A DNA stretch of 64,000 bases, taken from the IMG/VR virus record IMGVR_UViG_3300042564_002458, positions 1 through 64,000 of that record. One strand, 5' to 3'. A model generated the notes under the pieces. It made no database searches and was not told where the DNA came from. It saw only the letters and a program-made list of their open reading frames with translations. A program made the position numbers and the translations under genes. The stretch comes from a virus. The stretch's first letter is position 1, and the number at the start of each line of letters is the position of its first letter. Positions 51,352 to 60,169 of this stretch are shown here, one piece after another.

Positions 51352-51752
51352 CTTTCGTATCCTTTGAAACCTTGTATTGGACTATTAGTATCTACTTCAG
51401 ACATTTCTTCACTTTTTTTAGTACTAATCAACTTTTTGTCTGAAGATTTAAGACCAACGATATTAAGAGCATAGTCTATGATATCAGTATCTAAATCATA
51501 AGCTATAATAATTTCATTTTCACCCCATGCACTAGATGGAGCCATAGATGCGCCGCCAGAATCTGATAGTCTTTGTTCTGCGCTACGTGCACCCGCAATG
51601 GCTACTCCAAATCTATATTGTTTGTAGAAATCACTGTTTGGTAATGCGGGAATTGAATATGTGGATGGTAATGATCTTGAAACACTACTACTCAATCTAG
51701 TGTCACTGACTGGCATAGTACTGTTCTCAATTATGAATTCTTTTGCTCTCAT
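51348..51752 (-). CDS. Capsid-targeted-type protein, paralogue A (134 aa)
   Basis: MRAKEFIIE|N is the capsid-targeting pattern. The middle has YRFGVAIAGARSAEQRL and the end SEEMSEVDTNSPIQGFKGYER, which matches the end of the next gene upstream. It overlaps that gene by ATGA. Confidence 0.65.
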   Translation of the reverse strand: MRAKEFIIENSTMPVSDTRLSSSVSRSLPSTYSIPALPNSDFYKQYRFGVAIAGARSAEQRLSDSGGASMAPSSAWGENEIIIAYDLDTDIIDYALNIVGLKSSDKKLISTKKSEEMSEVDTNSPIQGFKGYER

Positions 51753-52132
51753 CTTTCATATCCTTTGAAACTTTGAACTGGACTAACTCTATTGACTTCT
51801 GGCATTTCTTCGCTGTTCATGTCACCACTATTTAAATCTTTATATTGTAATCCGGCAGCTTTATATGCCAATTTAAGCATATTCTCTTCTTCTTTAGTGT
51901 AAGCATGTGCAGTATTATGTTTGCCAACCCAACTTTCAGCATCCATTTCTATTGGGTTTATACCATCACTAGATGCAACTGCCATCATTAAACGATTTAA
52001 ATCATATAGTTTATCGTAAGCGTCTATTTTCTTTGTAAAAATATGTAATCCACGAGTTGATTGCTGATTTCCGGGAGAAATTTTGGAAGCCGCTTCGATT
52101 ATCGTAGTAGGAACGAATTCTTTTGCTCTCAT
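51749..52132 (-). CDS. Capsid-targeted-type protein, paralogue B (127 aa)
   Basis: MRAKEFVPTTIIE|A starts like paralogue A and keeps an I-I-E site. It ends SEEMPEVNRVSPVQSFKGYE-R, almost the same tail as paralogue A. The middle differs, so head and tail are conserved while the cargo changes. Unknown function. Confidence 0.65.
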   Translation of the reverse strand: MRAKEFVPTTIIEAASKISPGNQQSTRGLHIFTKKIDAYDKLYDLNRLMMAVASSDGINPIEMDAESWVGKHNTAHAYTKEEENMLKLAYKAAGLQYKDLNSGDMNSEEMPEVNRVSPVQSFKGYER

Positions 52133-52134
52133 TA

Positions 52135-52344
52135 TTATTTTTCCAATTTACTAATACGGGGTTTAAATAATTTTTGATCACCTTTAGTAGTTTTTAACAC
52201 TGGTTGATTATGATCATCAGTACTGAATCCAGTTACTTCTGTCTTACGATTCTTGAATTTACCAACTTTAATCTCATCACCAACATTGATAGTAGGTGGT
52301 GTATATGTCTTGGAACTTTCTTGTATGATTTCGTTAATGTTCAT
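52135..52344 (-). CDS. Small capsid-targeted-type protein (69 aa)
   Basis: The ATG at 52344 overlaps the upstream stop (TAATG) and gives MNINEIIQE|S. The rest is a small beta domain, VGDEIKVGKFKNRKTEVTG. A start 12 nt further upstream is possible but lacks the targeting pattern. Confidence 0.6.
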   Translation of the reverse strand: MNINEIIQESSKTYTPPTINVGDEIKVGKFKNRKTEVTGFSTDDHNQPVLKTTKGDQKLFKPRISKLEK

Positions 52345-54233
52345 TAGCAGTTCCATTTACGTAGTGCTAATGCTTTACGAGTAGGTTTACCATCTTTTTT
52401 CATTGGTCCCTTGACCCCTGACATTCTGGCACAAAAACTCTTACGTCTTTTAGCAGCCTTACTTCCAGGCTTTAATTTACTTGGTTTAGTAGTCACTGCA
52501 GTTTGCAGTTTACTACCAGGATGTTCACGACGATAACTGTTAACACCCTTTTGATTGAGCCCACCAGTCTTGTTCTTACCTGATTTTTTCTGCCATGCAG
52601 CTACTTCATCTAACTTGTTTAATTCTTCTTGTAACCAATTTGATTCGTCTACTTGTGGATCAATACCTTGCTCTTCTTGACTTTTTAAATAATCCCATGA
52701 AGAAACAATCATACCTTCTACATTAGCAATTTTCTCTTGTACCCATTCTGGTAAATTTTCATTGTCATCAATAGTATCTAATAAACCTTCGGCTGCACGT
52801 ATAATAGTATGTAAATTAGTATGAGCCATGCCTGATTCATCATCATACTCAGCGTTATTTTCCATAATTCCAGCTGAACTAACACCTACCGCAACGCTCG
52901 CCAATCCAGTTTTAATGGCATCTGACCAACTCATACCGTGTAGTTTTGCGGCCAGTGTTGGTATTACTGAATTCATTGAACCTTGAAGTATCATGTTAAA
53001 TTGTTGTGGTGACAGACCCATGCTACCAAAATGTTTGATAACTGCACCTGATACTATACTACCAACGATAGTTATAATAACACCTTGTAGATAGGGATTT
53101 TTTGATCCTGCTTTCAACATTGTTAATACTTTGGCACGTTGTTTTCCTGTGGCTTGTGATAATAATTCTTTTGCTTTAGAATTATAATTCTCAACTTTTC
53201 CTGGTTTACTTTGTGACAATTGAGTTTTGTAGAAGTCAGTAATGACACTAGTGACATTTGATTTAGATTCACTACTGCCTTCCGCCACACCTTCTTTTGG
53301 CACACAGTTAGGAACTTTCTTACCGTTTTTCTTCTTCATGCCAACTTGCTTATAGTTATCCCAACATGGGTCTGAGTCTTCCGACACCGCTTGCTCTGCC
53401 AAATCACTATCATCATAATATTGTAGCGCATCCGATACACGATTAATAAGTTCTCTTTCAAGTTTTTGCATGAGAGCATCCGATGCTTTGATTTTTAACT
53501 TTTTAAGAGCGTCCAAAATGTCGTCATCTATATCCCAATGAACATTATTAGATAAAAGTATTCTCTCTACTGCGCTATACACTTGTTCAAACTTAGAGTT
53601 GGCAGATGGTTTCGCAACATCAGCAGCATTTTTAGTGATATTGTTCATCATGCTACCGTATGCTGTATCAGCACGTTGATCGGCTGCGGCACCTTTGTAT
53701 CTAGCACCTTTAACTATCTTTCCCATCATTGAATCAAATGATGTGTCGCCAGTTGTCTCCGCCACACCTTGCTGACCTTTAAGTGCTTGTAATAACGCTC
53801 TAGCAACTACACGATCTTTTTCTTGTTCTTCATCAGGCAATTGAGCATACCCAATGTTCATCAACTTTTCTCGTTGTTGAAGTTTTGCTTCTAATTTTCC
53901 AGCCGCTTTTAACTTTTCTGTATCATCAAATTGATCAGGATTTTGTACAAATGCTTTAGCCGTTACATTCCAACCTTTATGAATAGCATCACTGATTGCT
54001 TCAATATCAGTAATACCTTTATCAATCATTTGTTTAGCATATGCAGCTGATTTTAAATTTGCTTGCCATCCAAATGTATTACCAGGAGAACTACGACCAT
54101 AATGATATGCATTATCTAATGCTTCGTCACTGATAGTGGCCAGTTGTTGTACGCTTAATTGTTTTTGATCACCTTCCGCCACACCTTGAGCGTTCAAGAT
54201 AGTATTTTCTGAGAGAATTTGAGTTATTTTCAT
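52344..54233 (-). CDS. Modular capsid-targeted polyprotein with DUF6321-like C-terminus (629 aa)
   Basis: It begins MKITQILSE|N. QGVAEGD, QGVAETT and EGVAEGS punctuate the protein at about residues 18, 157 and 315. Between them lie QQLSVQQLATI, a helical domain, a MMGKIVKGARYK / MMNNITKN repeat and a DPCWDNYKQVGMKKKNGKK...NCVPKEG module, also found in the gene at 13550-15868. A hydrophobic stretch (about 385-440) follows. The basic Cys-containing C-terminus (KSFCARMSGVKGPMKK, then RKALALRKWNC) matches a phage domain I know as DUF6321. Confidence 0.65.
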   Translation of the reverse strand: MKITQILSENTILNAQGVAEGDQKQLSVQQLATISDEALDNAYHYGRSSPGNTFGWQANLKSAAYAKQMIDKGITDIEAISDAIHKGWNVTAKAFVQNPDQFDDTEKLKAAGKLEAKLQQREKLMNIGYAQLPDEEQEKDRVVARALLQALKGQQGVAETTGDTSFDSMMGKIVKGARYKGAAADQRADTAYGSMMNNITKNAADVAKPSANSKFEQVYSAVERILLSNNVHWDIDDDILDALKKLKIKASDALMQKLERELINRVSDALQYYDDSDLAEQAVSEDSDPCWDNYKQVGMKKKNGKKVPNCVPKEGVAEGSSESKSNVTSVITDFYKTQLSQSKPGKVENYNSKAKELLSQATGKQRAKVLTMLKAGSKNPYLQGVIITIVGSIVSGAVIKHFGSMGLSPQQFNMILQGSMNSVIPTLAAKLHGMSWSDAIKTGLASVAVGVSSAGIMENNAEYDDESGMAHTNLHTIIRAAEGLLDTIDDNENLPEWVQEKIANVEGMIVSSWDYLKSQEEQGIDPQVDESNWLQEELNKLDEVAAWQKKSGKNKTGGLNQKGVNSYRREHPGSKLQTAVTTKPSKLKPGSKAAKRRKSFCARMSGVKGPMKKDGKPTRKALALRKWNC

Positions 54234-54255
54234 GTTATGTAACCAATATTACTTG

Positions 54256-54263
54256 TATTTATC
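54256..54263 (-). promoter_or_regulatory. Late-promoter-like motif GATAAATA
   Basis: It is 22 nt before the ATG of the modular polyprotein and heads an operon of six minus-strand genes. Confidence 0.55.
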
Positions 54264-54322
54264 AATAACAAATTATATTATAAATTCAAAATGTTACTTT
54301 ATTTTTATATCATATTCAATCT

Positions 54323-54330
54323 GATAAATA
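54323..54330 (+). promoter_or_regulatory. Late-promoter-like motif GATAAATA
   Basis: It gives dnaK a leader of about 55 nt that ends in a strong AAGGAG; no heat-shock-type or TTGACA promoter is obvious. Confidence 0.5.
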
Positions 54331-54390
54331 AATGTTACAGATGCCGATTGGGTCTGTAAATTTAACTTGCTTAATTAAGGAGATAATATC

Positions 54391-56253
54391 ATGAGCAAAA
54401 ATGTTGTCATAGGCGTAGATTTGGGCACCACTAATAGTTGTGTATCCATTGTTGAAAACGGAAAATACAAAATCATTGAAAATAGCGAGGGTGGAAGAAC
54501 AACACCTAGTATTGTAGCATATTCGAACGATGAAATTCTAGTTGGCGCATCAGCCAAGAGACAATCCGTAACTAATCCCATAAATACAATTTATGCTGCC
54601 AAACGACTAATTGGTCGTAAATTCAAAGAACAGGCGGTTCAGAAAGACATTGACTTGATGCCATATAAAATCATTGAGTCAAAGAATGGCGATGCATGGG
54701 TATATGCCGCAGATAAAGAATTAGCACCACCTCAAATTAGTGCAGAAGTTCTTCGTAAAATGAAGAAGACTGCCGAAGATTATCTTGGTCATGAAGTCAC
54801 TCAGGCAGTTATAACAGTACCAGCCTACTTTAATGATAGTCAACGTCAAGCAACTAAAGATGCTGGTAAAATAGCTGGGCTTGAAGTTCTTCGTATTATC
54901 AATGAACCAACTGCTGCAGCGTTAGCATACGGTGTTGATAAACAAGATAAAAAAGATCGTAAAATTGCAGTATATGACTTGGGTGGTGGAACGTTTGATG
55001 TTTCAATTATAGAAATAGCCAATGTTGATGGAGATAAGCAAATTGAAGTTTTATCGACCAACGGAGATACATTCTTGGGCGGTGAAGATTTTGATCAACG
55101 ATTGATGGATTATTTAGTAGACGAATTCAAAAAAGATAGTGGAGTTGATCTTAAAAATGATATGTTGGCACTACAGAGATTAAAAGATTCTGCAGAACGA
55201 GCAAAGATTGAATTGTCAAGTTCACAACAAACTGCGGTTAATTTACCATATATTACCGCTGATAGTTCTGGCCCACGACACATGAATATTATTATTACTC
55301 GTTCTAAGTTGGAATCATTAGTAGAAGACTTAATCAAGCGTAGTATTGAACCATGTAAAATTGCTCTAAAAGATGCGGGAATGTCAACAAGTGACATAGA
55401 CGAGATAATTCTTGTTGGGGGGCAAACTCGTATGCCAAAAGTACAAGAGGCCGTAGAGAAATTATTTGGTAAAATTCCACGAAAAGATATTAATCCAGAT
55501 GAGGCTGTAGCCGCGGGCGCCGCAATTCAGGGTGCAGTATTATCAGGTGATCGCAATGATGTTCTATTACTTGATGTGACTCCACTATCACTTGGTATTG
55601 AAACAATGGGTGGTGTAATGACTAAATTAGTTCAAAAGAATACAACTATTCCAACCAAGGCAAGTCAAATATTCTCTACAGCAGAAGATAATCAATCGGC
55701 CGTTACTGTAAAAGTATTTCAGGGTGAACGTGAATTAGTTCAATACAATAAGTCATTAGGTGAGTTTAATTTGGAAGGAATTCCACCATCTCGTCGAGGT
55801 ATTCCACAAATTGAAGTTACATTTGATATTGACGCAAACGGAATCATGCATATCAAAGCTAGCGACAAAGGTACTGGTAAAGAAAATAAAATTACCATTA
55901 AATCAAATAGTGGATTGAGCGAAAGTGAAATTCAACAAATGGTTCAAGAAGCAGAAGACAATGCCGATTCTGATAAAAAGATGAAAGATTTAATTCTTAC
56001 AAGAAATCATGCTGAGTCAGTAATTCATGAATGTACAACAGATTTAAAAGATTTCGGAAATCAATTAAGTCAAGAAGAAAAAACTTCAATTGAATCTGTC
56101 ATTGAATCTATTAAAACTGTCATGACAGGTGAAGATAGTGAGTTGATTACTAGTGAAATAACAAAACTATATGAAGTTTCCAAACCGCTTAATGAGAAGA
56201 AAATGAAAAAACAGTCATCAGATGAATTAGATGATACTGTGGTAGATGTCTAA
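54391..56253 (+). CDS. dnaK: Hsp70 chaperone DnaK
   Basis: [15 protein letters not shown] (residues 5-19), [12 protein letters not shown] (about 195) and [13 protein letters not shown] (about 337) are the Hsp70 ATPase signatures. [16 protein letters not shown] opens the substrate-binding domain. At 620 aa it is full length (E. coli 638) and ends [10 protein letters not shown]. No dnaJ or grpE is seen in this window, so it presumably uses host co-chaperones. It could help fold large late proteins such as the fibres. Confidence 0.95.
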   Translation: MSKNVVIGVDLGTTNSCVSIVENGKYKIIENSEGGRTTPSIVAYSNDEILVGASAKRQSVTNPINTIYAAKRLIGRKFKEQAVQKDIDLMPYKIIESKNGDAWVYAADKELAPPQISAEVLRKMKKTAEDYLGHEVTQAVITVPAYFNDSQRQATKDAGKIAGLEVLRIINEPTAAALAYGVDKQDKKDRKIAVYDLGGGTFDVSIIEIANVDGDKQIEVLSTNGDTFLGGEDFDQRLMDYLVDEFKKDSGVDLKNDMLALQRLKDSAERAKIELSSSQQTAVNLPYITADSSGPRHMNIIITRSKLESLVEDLIKRSIEPCKIALKDAGMSTSDIDEIILVGGQTRMPKVQEAVEKLFGKIPRKDINPDEAVAAGAAIQGAVLSGDRNDVLLLDVTPLSLGIETMGGVMTKLVQKNTTIPTKASQIFSTAEDNQSAVTVKVFQGERELVQYNKSLGEFNLEGIPPSRRGIPQIEVTFDIDANGIMHIKASDKGTGKENKITIKSNSGLSESEIQQMVQEAEDNADSDKKMKDLILTRNHAESVIHECTTDLKDFGNQLSQEEKTSIESVIESIKTVMTGEDSELITSEITKLYEVSKPLNEKKMKKQSSDELDDTVVDV

Positions 56254-56273
56254 TTTACAGAATCTAAGTAAAT

Positions 56274-56305
56274 AAAAATATCCACGATTAATCGTGGATA
56301 TTTTT
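56274..56305. terminator. Bidirectional terminator between dnaK and the BI-1-like gene
   Basis: Perfect 15-bp arms, AAAAATATCCACGAT and its complement, around a TA loop give T runs on both strands. Confidence 0.92.
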
Positions 56306-56321
56306 TATTGATAATTATTAA

Positions 56322-56993
56322 TCAGTCTTTCTTAATACCAAATAATTGTAATAGATTTAAGAATAAGTTAATAAAGTCCAAATATAATCTAAGTGCCCCA
56401 ACCACCTCGGCGTTACCATCAGTACTTATACTTAATTGTTCACGAATATTTTGTGTATCATAAGCAGTTAATCCCAAAAAGATTATAATGGCAATTGCAG
56501 AAATAACCATGGTCATTACTGTACTTCCAATAAAGATATTGATAATACTAGCAATAACAATAGCAATCAATCCAATAAACATAAATTGACCCATGGTTTC
56601 AAGACTTCGTTTTGTAAAATAACCATAAAAACTCATAGTACCAAACAAAACAGCAGCACCCATAAATGCCGATGTAATACTACCAATAGTATAAATTACA
56701 AAGATTGTGGCAAAACTCAATCCCATTAAGGCAGCAAATACATGTAACATCAATGTGGCAGCTACTTTTCCAACTTTATCAATAGTAAATGAAACTAGTA
56801 ATACAACAACCAATGGTGCAAAAATTACAACCCATTTAAGTGGCGTTCCAAAAATAGTTGCCATTAACTGGGTATTGGTACTAACAAGATAACCAACAAT
56901 CATTGAGTTTAATACAGCTAAACACATATGATTGTAAACACGAATCATACTATCATTCAATTCACTAACACTACGGTAAGATAAACTACTCAT
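56322..56993 (-). CDS. Bax inhibitor-1/YbhL-like membrane protein
   Basis: It has seven hydrophobic segments and the family end TAYDTQNIREQL...GALRLYLDFINLFLNLLQLFG, very like E. coli YbhL/YccA. It is 223 aa, a normal length. Bacterial members regulate FtsH or calcium leak; in a phage it might protect the membrane or phage proteins from host quality control. GGAGAC precedes the ATG. Confidence 0.88.
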   Translation of the reverse strand: MSSLSYRSVSELNDSMIRVYNHMCLAVLNSMIVGYLVSTNTQLMATIFGTPLKWVVIFAPLVVVLLVSFTIDKVGKVAATLMLHVFAALMGLSFATIFVIYTIGSITSAFMGAAVLFGTMSFYGYFTKRSLETMGQFMFIGLIAIVIASIINIFIGSTVMTMVISAIAIIIFLGLTAYDTQNIREQLSISTDGNAEVVGALRLYLDFINLFLNLLQLFGIKKD

Positions 56994-57011
56994 TTAAGTC
57001 TCCTATTTAAA

Positions 57012-57305
57012 TTAAATCCACTTTAGTGAAAACGCAATTGATTCAGAATCATCACGTAAATAAATTCGTGTACAATATGAATCATTTTGCCAACACCATC
57101 GTGAGTTACTACAACTAACATCATCAAACAAATCATGATTATCATAAGAATTCACTTCTTTACTGGGACCCCAATGAGCCCAACACCATTCACTCATTTT
57201 ACAAAAGTTAATTCTATCGTTTTTGTTATTAACCGATAACTGAACATAATATTTCCAATAAGAATATCCAACATTACGTTTGTCTAATTTTTTAATTTTG
57301 ATCAT
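57012..57305 (-). CDS. F-x-L-(K/R)-W family protein (97 aa)
   Basis: MSEWCWAHWGP in the middle and ESIAFSLKWI at the end carry the family marks (WC.. block, C-terminal F-x-L-K-W). Cys-rich for its size. Function unknown. Confidence 0.6.
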   Translation of the reverse strand: MIKIKKLDKRNVGYSYWKYYVQLSVNNKNDRINFCKMSEWCWAHWGPSKEVNSYDNHDLFDDVSCSNSRWCWQNDSYCTRIYLRDDSESIAFSLKWI

Positions 57306-57309
57306 AATA

Positions 57310-57516
57310 TTACATCCATCTTAGATTAAACATTACAAAATCTTTTTCACTATGAAATACAAAACTCCAACTATCCACATAATATGAATGTGGAGGATCG
57401 GTAAAATACCAATTTTCAGTACAATTCTTTTCACACCAATCAAGAATATTGGTCAATGATCCATGTTTAACAGAGATTGTAACTCTACAAGTATTATCCT
57501 TGATATTTTGTAACAT
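57310..57516 (-). CDS. F-x-L-(K/R)-W family protein (68 aa)
   Basis: LDWCEKNCTENWYF and the end KDFVMFNLRWM. GGAGTGA precedes the ATG, which overlaps the deaminase gene by 23 nt. Confidence 0.6.
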   Translation of the reverse strand: MLQNIKDNTCRVTISVKHGSLTNILDWCEKNCTENWYFTDPPHSYYVDSWSFVFHSEKDFVMFNLRWM

Positions 57517-57982
57517 TCACTCCACTTTTAGTTAAGAACTCTAGTCCCAATTCATTCTTATATGTATCATGATAATATACAGTAAATATTCCAGCCTGAT
57601 AGATCATTTTTGCACAATCTATACAGGGAGCATGTGTACAAAATAATGTTGCTCCTTCACTAGATATAGTACTCTTGGCAATTTTCATCAAAGCATTAGC
57701 TTCGCTATGAAGCACCTCTGGTTTAGTTTTAAGTTTAATCCAATTGCTATTATCAGTTTGAGTGTATCCTAAGGATACCATATCAGTACCCATAACTTCT
57801 TCATTGATAACAAAAACAGTATCTTCACAGTTGTTGTCCCAACCACTGGGTGTTCCATTGTATCCAAATGTCACTACATTGTCTTTGACAATTACAGTAC
57901 CAACTTTTAATCTGACTGCACTACTCAATTGACTTACTGATTGAGCCATGTTCATATATAAATCAATGAATTTCTGTTTCAT
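57494..57982 (-). CDS. cd: dCMP deaminase
   Basis: HSEANALMK and THAPCIDCAK are the zinc-binding HxE and PCxxC motifs of cytidine/deoxycytidylate deaminases. At 162 aa it is near T4 Cd (193 aa). It makes dUMP from dCMP, the substrate of the phage ThyX. Confidence 0.9.
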   Translation of the reverse strand: MKQKFIDLYMNMAQSVSQLSSAVRLKVGTVIVKDNVVTFGYNGTPSGWDNNCEDTVFVINEEVMGTDMVSLGYTQTDNSNWIKLKTKPEVLHSEANALMKIAKSTISSEGATLFCTHAPCIDCAKMIYQAGIFTVYYHDTYKNELGLEFLTKSGVNVTKYQG

Positions 57983-58241
57983 TTTTTACCAAATAGTTGT
58001 CACAAATCCAACGATCACAAATTTCATGTGATTTAAAATAGTATAATGGACTACCGTTGGGTATATTAAATCTATCACAAAATGCCTGACCATAACGTTT
58101 ACCCTTCAGTACATCAATTACATAATAGTGTTTGAATTCTGTATATTGTTCTTGAGTTATAGTGTGATATATATCATCTTTAAAAGAGATAGGAATCATA
58201 TTTAAATCATGATAATGTTGTACGTCTTGCAAGTTGATCAT
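57963..58241 (-). CDS. Hypothetical protein (92 aa)
   Basis: It overlaps the deaminase gene by 20 nt. It contains VLKGKRYGQAFCDRFNIPNG and ICDRWICDNYLV. Not recognised. Confidence 0.6.
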   Translation of the reverse strand: MINLQDVQHYHDLNMIPISFKDDIYHTITQEQYTEFKHYYVIDVLKGKRYGQAFCDRFNIPNGSPLYYFKSHEICDRWICDNYLVKNETEIH

Positions 58242-58567
58242 TATTCTTCAACTCGTTCAATTTTACCATCAATAATAAAGAACGGTACATTTAATGGAGT
58301 TTCTTTAACATGACCAATATATCCAGCATAATTCAAACTATAGTTTTTAGCTGTTTCTTCTAATGTATTACCTTGACTGGCAAATGAATCATCTTCCATA
58401 AAATATAGATAATGTTGATCCTCTACAATCTCATGTTTTAGAAATTCAATTTGATCAGTAATCATATTGGACAATTCTTTGATCATTTTGTCATAACAAT
58501 ATTGATAACCTACATATCCACCAACTGAAAGACCAATTATAAATGATAATGGGATTAACATATCCAT
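58241..58567 (-). CDS. Membrane-anchored hypothetical protein (108 aa)
   Basis: N-terminal hydrophobic helix (LIPLSFIIGLSVGGYVGYQY), then an acidic helical and beta region. Coupled to the neighbours by overlaps. Not recognised. Confidence 0.55.
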   Translation of the reverse strand: MDMLIPLSFIIGLSVGGYVGYQYCYDKMIKELSNMITDQIEFLKHEIVEDQHYLYFMEDDSFASQGNTLEETAKNYSLNYAGYIGHVKETPLNVPFFIIDGKIERVEE

Positions 58568-58569
58568 AA

Positions 58570-58848
58570 TTATTCCATATTCTTTAGATTAAGAGTGCTC
58601 CATTGACTAAGTTTTTTAAACTTACGTTGTTTGGCTTCTAATAATCTTTCTAATGATATTTCACCTTGATTAGTTAAGATATCAATCATTGCCAATACAT
58701 CTCCAATCTCTTGTTCTAGACGATCTAGATTAGATTGTTGTAAATACATACCATGTAATCCAAATCTAAAACATTTACTTGTGGCTTGTACAACTTCGGC
58801 ACATTCTTCTTGTAATATTAGCAATGCTTCTTTGGTAGATTCTTTCAT
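58570..58848 (-). CDS. MazG-like nucleotide pyrophosphohydrolase (92 aa)
   Basis: The ATG at 58848 is preferred to a TTG 48 nt upstream. EECAEVVQATSKCFRFG and LEQEIGDVLAMID give the EExxE...ExxD metal-binding pattern of all-alpha NTP pyrophosphatases. It may trim dNTP or (p)ppGpp-type nucleotides; substrate not known. Confidence 0.7.
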   Translation of the reverse strand: MKESTKEALLILQEECAEVVQATSKCFRFGLHGMYLQQSNLDRLEQEIGDVLAMIDILTNQGEISLERLLEAKQRKFKKLSQWSTLNLKNME

Positions 58849-58921
58849 AATAGTATATTTGAAATTAGTAAGAGACTTTTGTATAGTGTCTCTCAAACTA
58901 TTTAATTATATTAATATTGTG

Positions 58922-58938
58922 TCGGGAATTTCACCCGA
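58922..58938 (-). terminator. Weak hairpin, possible terminator of the HTH gene
   Basis: TCGGG/CCCGA with a 7-nt loop lies 12 nt beyond the stop of the minus-strand HTH gene; the T tract is poor. Confidence 0.45.
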
Positions 58939-58949
58939 TACTAATATAA

Positions 58950-59210
58950 TTACGCTACTAAACCAGCAGCCAAAGCACGATAACCAGCCGAGATAACTTT
59001 ACGTGTTGGTGTACCGATACGATAACGAGTTACTGATTGACCCTTGCTGTTTTTACGTGAGTTAGCATAAACAGCATAGCCAGCGAAACGAATATCGCTA
59101 ACAGTTGCAGTTGGGTTCTTGATGTCAAAACGAGCTGCAATTTGAGCTGCAGTAAGTTGTTCACCATTCAAGAGTGCTTCGGTAAGTTTAGATTGTTTAG
59201 TTACTTGCAT
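58950..59210 (-). CDS. Winged-helix/HTH DNA-binding protein (86 aa)
   Basis: LTEALLNGEQLTAAQIAARF followed by NPTATVSDIRFAGYAVY looks like a helix-turn-helix with a wing (SQSVTRYRIG-like strand). It is a lone transcription unit with its own strong promoter and flanking hairpins, and its codons are richer in G and C than its neighbours. AAAAAGGAAAT precedes the ATG. Candidate phage transcription regulator. Confidence 0.7.
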   Translation of the reverse strand: MQVTKQSKLTEALLNGEQLTAAQIAARFDIKNPTATVSDIRFAGYAVYANSRKNSKGQSVTRYRIGTPTRKVISAGYRALAAGLVA

Positions 59211-59259
59211 TTTATTTCCTTTTTAAGTTGTCACTGCAACAATGTTACAGCGTGATACT

Positions 59260-59288
59260 ATTATAACATGACTTGTAATAATAGTCAA
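59260..59288 (-). promoter_or_regulatory. sigma70-type promoter of the HTH gene
   Basis: On the minus strand TTGACT (59288-59283), 17 bp, TATAAT (59265-59260). Confidence 0.8.
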
Positions 59289-59291
59289 TGT

Positions 59292-59316
59292 AAAATGGAC
59301 ACATAGTGTCCATTTT
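59292..59316 (-). terminator. Rho-independent terminator
   Basis: AAAATGGACAC/GTGTCCATTTT around ATA directly follows the phosphoesterase stop; symmetric, so it may work both ways. Confidence 0.85.
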
Positions 59317-59318
59317 AA

Positions 59319-60167
59319 TTATACTTCAATGATCTTTGGATAGTATGGATCAGTTTCCTGTGAACCACGTTCATAACCAACATAACCACGTGGGTGGGCC
59401 ATGATTCGTGTTTCACCAATCATATAATCAAATTCATCATGTGTATGTCCATGAACCCAAACTTTGATTTGTGGACGATCCAAAATAAACTCAGATAAAT
59501 CAGTACTATAAGCACCATTCATATAACGATCATCAGCATAACGTGGATGTGTACTAAGTTTACTTGGTGCATGATGACCGATTACAAAGAACTTTTCATC
59601 TGACTTTTCGGCTGTTACATGACGAATATAATCCAATGTCTTATAGTGACGAACAATGGTATCGGCTGGACGTAAACGTCTAAATTCATCCTGTTCAACA
59701 CGAATAATACGAAAATCATTCATACTTGAATCAATAACTTTAAGCGTTAATGGATCAGATTTATTGCAATCAGTCCATAATGTTCCACCGATAAATGTTA
59801 CATCATCAAGTTTAAATACATCATTTTCCATAAAATGAACATTATGAAATTTTTTACATTCATCTTTTAATATATCTAAAGTTTGTACCCATTTACCATT
59901 ATAAAACTCATGATTGCCAGCAACATATAATACATGAGGAAACTCTGTACTACAACGCTTTAAAAAGTCCCGAAATTTCTGTGATTGTTGATAACGACCA
60001 GGCAAATTATTAACCCACTCTGGTTTCATAACATCTTCTGGAAAGTCATGCATATCAGCGGCAACCATAATATCACCAGCCAATATCAATACATCCGAGT
60101 TTTCTGTATTTTTAATATTCAAATCACCAAATTCTAGATGAAGATCACTACAAAGCGCCGCTTTCAT
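59319..60167 (-). CDS. Calcineurin-like metallophosphoesterase
   Basis: CSDLHLEFGD (DxH), LAGDI (GD), YVAGNHEFYN (GNHE), IGHHAPS and VHGHTHDEFD (GHxH) give the complete dinuclear metal site. It is 282 aa. The family cuts phosphodiesters or phosphomonoesters; the substrate is unknown. It is the last gene of a minus-strand operon. Confidence 0.88.
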   Translation of the reverse strand: MKAALCSDLHLEFGDLNIKNTENSDVLILAGDIMVAADMHDFPEDVMKPEWVNNLPGRYQQSQKFRDFLKRCSTEFPHVLYVAGNHEFYNGKWVQTLDILKDECKKFHNVHFMENDVFKLDDVTFIGGTLWTDCNKSDPLTLKVIDSSMNDFRIIRVEQDEFRRLRPADTIVRHYKTLDYIRHVTAEKSDEKFFVIGHHAPSKLSTHPRYADDRYMNGAYSTDLSEFILDRPQIKVWVHGHTHDEFDYMIGETRIMAHPRGYVGYERGSQETDPYYPKIIEV

Positions 60168-60169
60168 AA

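Noticed and set aside
46865-56253. The idea that infA, the IscA-like gene and dnaK mark this as bacterial chromosome
   Set aside because: The surroundings are phage throughout: gp43/gp45-type replication genes, fibres, packaging leaders, late-promoter motifs and dense overlapping small genes on both sides.
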